From: an uncultured Oscillospiraceae bacterium | GTDB lineage: Bacteria; Bacillota_A; Clostridia; Oscillospirales; Oscillospiraceae | Assembly: GCA_900770015.1 (NCBI GenBank) | Contig: CAAGIU010000080.1 | Coordinates: 1 to 5,960 of the forward strand | DNA: 5,960 bases | Direction of reading: 5' to 3' | Part shown: piece after piece, positions 1 through 5,092 of the stretch | Numbering within the stretch: position 1 is the first letter of the stretch | Layout: every line of letters starts with the position of its first letter | Made by a program: the position numbers and the translations under genes | Notes under the pieces: generated by a model | Databases searched by the model: none | Told to the model about the DNA's origin: nothing | What the model saw: the letters and a program-made list of their open reading frames with translations, nothing else

Positions 1-373
1 ATTTCAGCCGCTGCTCCAAGCCGCAGAAGAGCCTGCTGACCTGTGCGGCTTCCCCGGACAGATACCGGCACAGCCGACCGGTCGCCTGCCGCCATGTCCG
101 CATTTCCGCACCCAACGGCACTACACCGCAGAAAATATCTTGGCAGATCAAAATGCTGTCTTCCCACCTTTCCCGTTGGGAACGAAAATATTCCGTCGGG
201 TCGATGTTTTCCCGGACGCAGGCGAGAGTGAATTCCTCAATGCGGTAAATACACTGCCTGGAAAAATCAATTGCCGCGCCGTCACAGGCGAAAACCTCGT
301 CATCCTTAATAGAAAAAGCGGCTTTGGCGTAGTCCAATTTTCCCTGGTACGCGCCGCCGATGATCAAAACCAT
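1..373 (-). CDS. Short CobU-like protein, partial (3' end outside window)
   Basis: The frame opens at ATG 373 and is still open at the left edge, giving 124 codons. It begins MVLIIGGAYQGKLDYAKAAF, a CobU-like P-loop in which the Ser/Thr after GK is Leu. It later has QDIFCGVVPLGAEMRTWRQA (74-93) followed by TGRLCRYLSGEAAQVSRLFC, closely matching the CobU motif EVGxGIVP plus the helix after it, and it reaches RLK where CobU proteins normally end. The stretch between (about 21-73) is some 50 residues shorter than in CobU and lacks the RIxxHxxxR segment with the GMP-carrying His. It is therefore a CobU-superfamily member probably unable to do the full two-step reaction. Its role is unknown: partner, regulator or single-activity enzyme. 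AGGAGG (379-384) is 5 bases before the ATG, which lies 9 bases beyond the cobS stop, so expression from the operon is well supported. Confidence 0.82.
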   Translation of the reverse strand, partial: MVLIIGGAYQGKLDYAKAAFSIKDDEVFACDGAAIDFSRQCIYRIEEFTLACVRENIDPTEYFRSQRERWEDSILICQDIFCGVVPLGAEMRTWRQATGRLCRYLSGEAAQVSRLFCGLEQRLK

Positions 374-378
374 AGCTG

Positions 379-384
379 CCTCCT
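379..384 (-). promoter_or_regulatory. Ribosome binding site of the short CobU-like gene
   Basis: AGGAGG lies 5 bases before the ATG at 373 and overlaps the cobS TAG stop (383-385). It is a perfect Shine-Dalgarno match. It fixes the start of the partial gene and shows that the gene is expressed with cobS. Confidence 0.8.
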
Positions 385-1123
385 ATAGAAACGAAAAAAC
401 CGCCACGGCGCACAGCTCTCCGACGGTCAGGGCATAACCGGAAATATCGCCGTTCATCCCATCCAGGGACCTGTAGCCCCTACACAGAGCCAGACCATAG
501 CCAAGCAGACATCCCAACAGGGCGAAGCCGTATTTCCCGCAGAGCAGGAAGCCTGCAGCAATGGCGGCGCACAGCAGGACGGTCATGATACAAATGTGCG
601 CTTTTGATTTTTTCCGTGCGGCGTATTGGCTGGAGTGCATGGGCCGCAGCGCAGACACCGCCAGAACAGAGCAGCAGCGGCTCACCGCCGGAATAAGAAT
701 CAAGCTCCGCAAATCGGCATCATCCGACGCGGACGCAAACAGTGCGAACTGCGCAAGCATCAGCAAAACGCAGCCAATGACCGCAAAGGAACCCACGTGA
801 GGGTCCTTGAGGATCTCACGCCTGCGCTGCAGATCACGGCAGGAACACACGGCATCGGTCACATCCAGGAAGCCGTCCAGATGGATAAAGCCGCTCAGCA
901 CAAAGGGAAAGGCGCAGAGGATCACTCCCGTCACAAGAGCGGGAAGGCCGATGAGCCGCGCAAGATGCGCAACTCCCGCCCAGATCGCGCCGATCTCCAA
1001 GCCGACAAAGGGCAGAAACAGCAGTATTTTGTCCCTTGCCTCCTCGTCCCAGATGTGCCAGGGGCAAGGGATGGCGCAGAACATGGACTGGCACATGGCA
1101 AAGGCATGGAGCAGTTGTTTCAT
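383..1123 (-). CDS. cobS: Adenosylcobinamide-GDP ribazoletransferase (cobalamin synthase) CobS
   Basis: CobS is a polytopic membrane enzyme that joins adenosyl-GDP-cobinamide to alpha-ribazole (or its phosphate), the last joining step of cobamide synthesis. The 246-residue length is normal. Family motifs are clear: SGFIHLDGFLDVTDA (77-91) with the acidic residues D83, D87 and D90; EILKDPHVGSFAV (103-115); PAVSRC (145-150); and the C-terminal GMNGDISGYALTVGE (222-236), equivalent to the usual GGxTGDxxGAxxExxE pattern. Hydrophobic segments lie at about 33-52, 60-80, 113-131, 139-158, 176-195 and 198-214, with a short one at the C-terminus (231-246). The ATG at 1123 overlaps the cobU stop as ATGA. 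The ribosome site is less standard than its neighbours (GGGGGAAG at 1131-1138, spacing about 7-10), so translation may rely on coupling to cobU. Its TAG stop is fused to the next gene's Shine-Dalgarno sequence. Confidence 0.96.
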   Translation of the reverse strand: MKQLLHAFAMCQSMFCAIPCPWHIWDEEARDKILLFLPFVGLEIGAIWAGVAHLARLIGLPALVTGVILCAFPFVLSGFIHLDGFLDVTDAVCSCRDLQRRREILKDPHVGSFAVIGCVLLMLAQFALFASASDDADLRSLILIPAVSRCCSVLAVSALRPMHSSQYAARKKSKAHICIMTVLLCAAIAAGFLLCGKYGFALLGCLLGYGLALCRGYRSLDGMNGDISGYALTVGELCAVAVFSFL

Positions 1124-1665
1124 AGGAGTGCTTCCCCCTTGTGGACAATGATATTTCCCGCAGCCGCTTCGATGACCGTGTCGCAGACTGCCGCCAGACG
1201 CCGGTCAATGGCCGCAAGACCGGCGCGGAAAGTCTCTGTAGTCTCATCATAGCGGACAGCGTCAGAATAGATAAAATCACTAACGAGCACGGCATTTCCG
1301 ATGCTTTGGGCAAAGGTGACAAGGTTCTCTGCGCAGCGGCAGGCCGCCTCCGTATCCATCACGCCGCTGACGGGATCCGGGAACAGCTCGTTCATCAGCA
1401 GAGCCGTCACGCTGTCCAGCAGAAAGGTAGCGTCTTTTTCCGTCTTATCGTGACAGGACAGGATATTCCTTCCGCTCTCGATGGTCTCAAAGCCCAGTCC
1501 TTCCCGGTCGTCCAGGTGCTTTTGGATACGCTCCCGGTCTTCCGCGTCACTGGGGATCATGGTAGCGACGTAGTAGTGCCTGCCGCCATTTGCCAGTTTC
1601 ACAGCAAGGTCCTGGGCAAACGAGGATTTTCCGTTTTTTGCGCCGCCGCTTACAAAGACGGTCAT
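1120..1665 (-). CDS. cobU: Adenosylcobinamide kinase / adenosylcobinamide-phosphate guanylyltransferase, divergent CobU
   Basis: CobU phosphorylates adenosylcobinamide and then transfers GMP to give adenosyl-GDP-cobinamide, the substrate of CobS. The 181-residue length equals the usual family size. The N-terminal P-loop is intact (GGAKNGKSSFA, 7-17). In DRERIQKHLDDR (43-54), His50 lines up with the GMP-carrying His46 of Salmonella CobU. LLDSVTALLMN (82-92) matches the central LLDxxTxxxxN strand. The oddity is at 127-146: the usual VSNEVGxGIVP motif is replaced by VSDFIYSDAVRYDETTE. The following FRAGLAAIDRRLAAVCDTV still aligns with the family. Cobinamide kinase and GMP transfer are plausible, but substrate handling may differ, and a short CobU-like protein sits two genes downstream. 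GGAGG (1673-1677) is 7 bases before the ATG. ATGA overlaps occur at both ends. Confidence 0.9.
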   Translation of the reverse strand: MTVFVSGGAKNGKSSFAQDLAVKLANGGRHYYVATMIPSDAEDRERIQKHLDDREGLGFETIESGRNILSCHDKTEKDATFLLDSVTALLMNELFPDPVSGVMDTEAACRCAENLVTFAQSIGNAVLVSDFIYSDAVRYDETTETFRAGLAAIDRRLAAVCDTVIEAAAGNIIVHKGEALL

Positions 1666-2744
1666 GGTTTTCCCTCCACGGTGAATTTGTCGCCGACGCG
1701 GATCTCATCTAAGTAGGCATCGTTGATGCCGGCCTGGTCAAAGGTCGCCATGTGGTTCATGACCGCGCATGCGGCGGAAAGAATTTCAAAAGCCAAGGGG
1801 CAACCGCTTCCCTCCCCGAGGCGCATCCCCAGCAGAAGCATGGGCTGCAGCTCCATGGCGTCCATGGCCAGACGATAGCCGATCTCATAGGAGGCGTGGC
1901 TGGGGATCAGGTAACCCCGGACGTTGGGGCAGAGCTTTACCGCGCACAGGGCGGCAACTGCGGAGATAAAGCCGTCGATCACCACCGGGCGCTGCGTCGC
2001 GGCGGCTCCCAGAAACGCGCCGCACATGGCGGCAATGTCGAAGCCGCCCACCTTTGCGAGCACGTCCACCACGTCGGACCTATCAGGGCGGTTCACGGCG
2101 ATAGCCCGGCGGATCATGTCTTTCTTTTTGCGGAAGCTCGCGTCCGTAATGCCGCCGCCGCGGCCTGTGACATCCTCCACATCTGCCTCAAGCAGCACCG
2201 CCAGCAAGGCAGACGAGGTCGTGGTATTTCCGATACCCATTTCACCGACCCCCAGCACGTCCGCATCGGTGCTTTGAGCCAGCTCTATGCCGGTGCGGAT
2301 GGCGGTCAGGGCCTGTTCCCGCGTCATGGCAGGGCCTTGGGCGATATTCTTCGTCCCGTAGGCGATCTTTCGGTTGAGGACGCTCTGTTCCGCAATGTCG
2401 GCATTCACACCCACATCACAGACCGTGACACCGCAGCCAAAGTGCTTTGCCAGCACAGAAGCGCCCGTCTTGGCGCGAGTCAGGTTCACCGTCTGCTGCA
2501 GGGTCACGGACTGGGGTGCGCTGGACACGCCTTCCTCCACCACGCCGTTATCGGCGGCAAAGACCAGAAGATGCTTCTTTTCGATGGTGTTCTGCACTTT
2601 TCCCGTGATGCCCGCAAGCTGCACGGACAATTCCTCCAGCCGTCCAAGGCTTCCGGGCGGTTTGGCAAGCTGTGCCTGCCGTGCGCGGGCAGCGGACATT
2701 GCCGCCTCATCCAGCGGCTTGATCTCCAGATCCAGTCGTTCCAT
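1662..2744 (-). CDS. cobT: Nicotinate-nucleotide--dimethylbenzimidazole phosphoribosyltransferase CobT
   Basis: CobT transfers phosphoribose from nicotinate mononucleotide to the lower-ligand base (classically 5,6-dimethylbenzimidazole), giving alpha-ribazole phosphate for nucleotide-loop assembly. The 360-residue length matches the family (about 350). Family motifs appear in order: KPPGSLGRLEEL (28-39), FAADNGVVEEGVS (62-74), VGVNAD (111-116), GEMGIGNTTTSSAL (167-180), VTGRGGG (192-198), VGGFDIAAMCGAFLGAA (232-248), VIDGFISAVAAL (255-266) and LGEGSGCPLAF (309-319). Glu311 in LGEGSG corresponds to the catalytic glutamate of Salmonella CobT. I prefer the ATG at 2744 because GGAGG (2752-2756) is 7 bases away. 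It is only 1 base from the other in-frame ATG at 2750, which would add Met-Thr and an ATGA overlap. The gene follows the CbiR candidate by 2 bases and overlaps cobU as ATGA. The actual base used cannot be read from the sequence. Confidence 0.97.
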   Translation of the reverse strand: MERLDLEIKPLDEAAMSAARARQAQLAKPPGSLGRLEELSVQLAGITGKVQNTIEKKHLLVFAADNGVVEEGVSSAPQSVTLQQTVNLTRAKTGASVLAKHFGCGVTVCDVGVNADIAEQSVLNRKIAYGTKNIAQGPAMTREQALTAIRTGIELAQSTDADVLGVGEMGIGNTTTSSALLAVLLEADVEDVTGRGGGITDASFRKKKDMIRRAIAVNRPDRSDVVDVLAKVGGFDIAAMCGAFLGAAATQRPVVIDGFISAVAALCAVKLCPNVRGYLIPSHASYEIGYRLAMDAMELQPMLLLGMRLGEGSGCPLAFEILSAACAVMNHMATFDQAGINDAYLDEIRVGDKFTVEGKP

Positions 2745-2746
2745 AG

Positions 2747-3499
2747 TCATTCCTCCAGAAAGCCCCTCTCCTCCAGCCAGCGGATGGAAGCGCCCGCCTC
2801 CGGAAGCTCAAGGGTAAAGGTCGCGTCGGGGCACAGCTCCTCCGCCAGGTGCAGCAGCGCTTCCATGGGGAGAATTCCCTCGGTCAGGCCGCTGTGGGTA
2901 TCCCGGGAGCCGTCGTTGTTGTGAATGTGGAAGTGGGAAAGCCATGGCGCGCAGATCCGCAGCCAGTCCTCCGACCGGGCCTTGGAATAGGCGCTCACAT
3001 GGCCCACATCCAGACACAGCCGCAGCTTTGGACTGTCCACCGCCTGCAGGATATTTGCCAGCGTCTCCGGTTTTTCTTCCAAAACGTTTTCCAGACAGAC
3101 GGTCATCCCGTCAGGGATTTCAAAAGCCCGCCAGAAAGCCACCGACTGTTCCTCAAACCAGCAGGGATAGTATAGATAGGGGTTAAAGCCTGCGTGAAGA
3201 ACGACCTTTCCGATGCCGTAGGCCCGGGCACGGTTCAGGGTCTGGCCGTAACGAAAGGCGGTCAGCTCCCTTGCTTTCGGGTCAACGGCACAGGGAAACA
3301 GCTCATTAAAGGGACCGTGGAGAATGAAGCGGTCTGCGTATTTCATCTTTTCACCCACAGCCCTGTCTGTCTCATTCAGGTTGTTGTCCAGGTTGACGGC
3401 AGTGCAGAATTCAGCGATCTCCAGGCCCAGGCCGTATTCCCGGGCCAGCTTTTCCGCCTGCGGGTCAATGGTGGACAGGTACCAGTTTTGTCGTTTCAT
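2747..3499 (-). CDS. cbiR: AP-endonuclease-2/xylose-isomerase-like TIM-barrel protein, candidate cobamide-remodelling hydrolase CbiR
   Basis: This 250-residue protein has the look of the AP endonuclease 2 / sugar phosphate isomerase TIM-barrel superfamily. Likely metal or catalytic positions fall at strand ends: H61 (ILHGPFNE), H102 (VVLHAGF), E137 (VCLENVLE), D164 and H167 (LCLDVGH), H191 and H193 followed by D196, D200 and H202 (HFHIHNNDGSRDTH), and E231 (LELPE). No signal peptide is seen, so it is probably cytoplasmic. It lies between the ECF transporter and cobT. CbiR, described in Akkermansia muciniphila, belongs to this superfamily and hydrolyses the phosphoribosyl bond in the cobamide nucleotide loop. 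That would give cobinamide phosphate for CobU. I infer CbiR from family plus context. A sugar-phosphate isomerase remains possible. I chose the ATG at 3499: it forms an ATGA overlap with ecfT and has GAGG (3508-3511) 8 bases upstream. The in-frame ATG at 3565 would overlap ecfT by 70 bases. Confidence 0.72.
   Translation of the reverse strand: MKRQNWYLSTIDPQAEKLAREYGLGLEIAEFCTAVNLDNNLNETDRAVGEKMKYADRFILHGPFNELFPCAVDPKARELTAFRYGQTLNRARAYGIGKVVLHAGFNPYLYYPCWFEEQSVAFWRAFEIPDGMTVCLENVLEEKPETLANILQAVDSPKLRLCLDVGHVSAYSKARSEDWLRICAPWLSHFHIHNNDGSRDTHSGLTEGILPMEALLHLAEELCPDATFTLELPEAGASIRWLEERGFLEE
2752..2756 (-). promoter_or_regulatory. Ribosome binding site of cobT, deciding between two start codons
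   Basis: GGAGG lies within the last codons of the upstream TIM-barrel gene. It is 7 bases from the ATG at 2744 and only 1 base from the ATG at 2750. Normal spacing favours 2744 as the start of cobT. Confidence 0.7.
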
Positions 3500-4377
3500 A
3501 CGGTTTTCCTCAAATGCGCGAAGCGAAGCTCTCCCGTTACCTCCAGACTCAGGGGCAGCAGGCAAAGGACGCCGTAGCCCAGGTAGAAAAGGCAGGACAG
3601 CGGCGTGATCGGGTTCATGTGAATCCTGGGGTCAAATTCCATGTCGGTTTGCCCCAGGAGGACCGCCATTGCCAGAAGCGTCAGACAGGTGAAGAGCCCG
3701 ATGACCACGCTCCGGTCCCGGCTGTCAAAGCGGTAGATGGAAAAGGCGGTGCGGCCTTTCAGACCATAGCCGCGGCTGCGCATAGAATCGGAGATGACCA
3801 CCATGGATTCCAGCAGCCAGGTGATCAAAATCGACAGCAGCTTGATGCCGTTAGAAAGGCGGCGGAAGAAGCTGCCCTGACCAGTTCCCCTGCCGATGGC
3901 TTTCCGCGCCGTGCTGATCTTTTTCGTCTGGGCCTTGAGCCGGGGCACCATCCGCAGGACAATGGAAAGAAACAGGGACAGCTTTGGGCTGACCCTGCCG
4001 AACAGGTAGACCACCTTATCTGCCGTAAAAATCGAAAAAACGCAGCTCATCCACATGAAAACCGCGGCGGTCACGGTTCCCAGGGTCAGGCCGTACAGGA
4101 GGGATTCCATCGTCATGCGGTTGCCGATGAAATTCCTGTCCAGAACCGTCACGCCGAAGTGGTGATAGCCGGAATAAAAGCCGGCAAACAGCAAAATGAG
4201 CGGGATCAGGCAGAGGTCAAAGAGAAGTGCCCGCCTGCCGTTCCGCTTCACGGAGTAGGCAAAGGCGCAGAGAAAGGAGATGGTCAGAAAGACAGGCTGC
4301 TGAAAGCAGAGCGTCGCGGCAATGACCGCAGCAAAATAGATCAGACCGATCGCCGGATGGTAACATTCAAAGCCCAT
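3496..4377 (-). CDS. ecfT: ECF transporter transmembrane coupling protein EcfT
   Basis: EcfT is the membrane scaffold that links the S component to the two ATPase domains. The protein has 293 residues, within the usual family range. Hydrophobic segments lie at about 11-26, 29-42, 50-70, 92-118, 225-242 and 259-280. Between them is a long, basic, amphipathic cytoplasmic region (about 120-210), which in this family forms the coupling helices. Two short Arg motifs of the kind that contact the ATPases are visible: ARKAIG at 157-162 and SRGYG at 201-205, the latter within SDSMRSRGYGLKGR. The neighbourhood of ATPase, S component and EcfT in consecutive overlapping genes indicates a dedicated transporter rather than a shared ECF module. 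GGAGG (4387-4391) lies 9 bases before the ATG. The stop codon overlaps the next gene's ATG as ATGA. The family call is firm. The transported substrate is inferred only from the operon. Confidence 0.92.
   Translation of the reverse strand: MGFECYHPAIGLIYFAAVIAATLCFQQPVFLTISFLCAFAYSVKRNGRRALLFDLCLIPLILLFAGFYSGYHHFGVTVLDRNFIGNRMTMESLLYGLTLGTVTAAVFMWMSCVFSIFTADKVVYLFGRVSPKLSLFLSIVLRMVPRLKAQTKKISTARKAIGRGTGQGSFFRRLSNGIKLLSILITWLLESMVVISDSMRSRGYGLKGRTAFSIYRFDSRDRSVVIGLFTCLTLLAMAVLLGQTDMEFDPRIHMNPITPLSCLFYLGYGVLCLLPLSLEVTGELRFAHLRKTV
3508..3511 (-). promoter_or_regulatory. Ribosome binding site of the TIM-barrel (CbiR candidate) gene
   Basis: GAGG followed by AAAA lies 8 bases before the ATG at 3499, inside the end of ecfT. 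Together with the ATGA overlap it supports 3499 rather than the upstream in-frame ATG at 3565. Confidence 0.65.
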
Positions 4378-5092
4378 CGCCGCCTGCCTCCATCATGCCG
4401 TATTTGGTTTTCAGGCGGTCCAGCTTGTCAAGCAGGGGCTTGCTCAAAAGCAGCATGGTCAGTGCGCAGGCGATGCCGTGGGTCACATTGATGGGGAAGC
4501 CGGAGGCAAAGCACGCCAGCGCGTAGGCCCAGGTGAGCTGCGTGCCCGTGGTGAAGATGGTGCAGCAGTCCAGCAGTGGCCCCACCACAGCAACGATGCC
4601 CACAAAGCCAAAGGCGGTAAGCACCGACAGATAGAGCAGGGGTTTCTGATGCAGCTTCCACTTTTTGTGGAACAGCAGGCCCGCCAGAAAGCCGCCGAAG
4701 CCGTAAGCCATCATCTGCCACGGGGTATAGGGCCCCTGGCCGAAGAAAAAGTTGCTGGCAAAGGCAGCGACAGTGCCCGTCAGGAAGCCCGCCTCGGCGC
4801 CGAAGGCGATGCCCGTAATCATGATGATGCCCAAAATGGGCTTAAAATTCGGGATAAAGGCGAAAGCGGCGCGGGATACGGCCGCAATAGCCGCCATGAC
4901 CGCGATGGTCACCAGCTCCCTGGCCTGGGGTCTGCGTTTTTCAAAGGCCAGGAAAAAGGGGATCATGGTCTCGATGATAATCAATGTACTGGTCAGGTAA
5001 TACCAGCGGCCGGGGAGCCTGGTCCCCAGATAGAGGGTCGCGGGGATCAGCAGAAGGATGGTGAGAATGGAACATACCGTCGATCTTTTCAT
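4367..5092 (-). CDS. ECF transporter S component, probably corrinoid-specific
   Basis: This 241-residue integral membrane protein is the substrate-capturing subunit of the ECF transporter encoded around it. Hydrophobic segments lie at about 6-22, 31-50, 59-80, 85-115, 125-141, 151-172 and 186-218. The core starts at RELVTIAVMAAIAAVSRAAF (58-77). That helix carries overlapping AxxxA patterns (A64/A68 and A67/A71), the small-residue pattern S components use to pack against EcfT. The conserved-looking stretch SNFFFGQGPYTPWQMMAYG (113-131) is typical of S-component sequences. The first two hydrophobic segments precede that core and look like an N-terminal extension. The start is supported by AGGAGG (5100-5105) 7 bases upstream and by the ATGA overlap with the ATPase. 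The 3' end overlaps ecfT by 11 bases. Sequence alone does not tell me the ligand. Downstream cobT, cobU and cobS point to a cobamide or precursor such as cobinamide, as for CbrT-type S components. Confidence 0.85.
   Translation of the reverse strand: MKRSTVCSILTILLLIPATLYLGTRLPGRWYYLTSTLIIIETMIPFFLAFEKRRPQARELVTIAVMAAIAAVSRAAFAFIPNFKPILGIIMITGIAFGAEAGFLTGTVAAFASNFFFGQGPYTPWQMMAYGFGGFLAGLLFHKKWKLHQKPLLYLSVLTAFGFVGIVAVVGPLLDCCTIFTTGTQLTWAYALACFASGFPINVTHGIACALTMLLLSKPLLDKLDRLKTKYGMMEAGGDGL

Noticed and set aside
140..388. 82-codon and 62-codon plus-strand frames near the left edge
   Set aside because: They lie opposite the short CobU-like gene, which has a clear motif pattern and a perfect ribosome binding site.
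834..1322. 162-codon minus-strand frame between cobU and cobS
   Set aside because: It overlaps both cobU and cobS in another frame, and both of those have full family motifs and proper starts. It is a frame shadow.
1752..2924. 390-codon open frame on the plus strand
   Set aside because: It lies opposite cobT and the end of the TIM-barrel gene, both with clear family motifs. Its translation is rich in His, Gln, Arg and Gly with no recognisable domain, typical of an antisense shadow in GC-rich coding DNA.
2747..3565. Longer form of the TIM-barrel gene starting at 3565
   Set aside because: It would overlap ecfT by 70 bases and add 22 residues without TIM-barrel character. The ATG at 3499 has an ATGA overlap and a Shine-Dalgarno sequence.
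3514..4491. 325-codon open frame on the plus strand
   Set aside because: It lies opposite ecfT and the end of the S-component gene. It is composed of low-information Gln/Lys/His-rich sequence with no domain or hydrophobic pattern.
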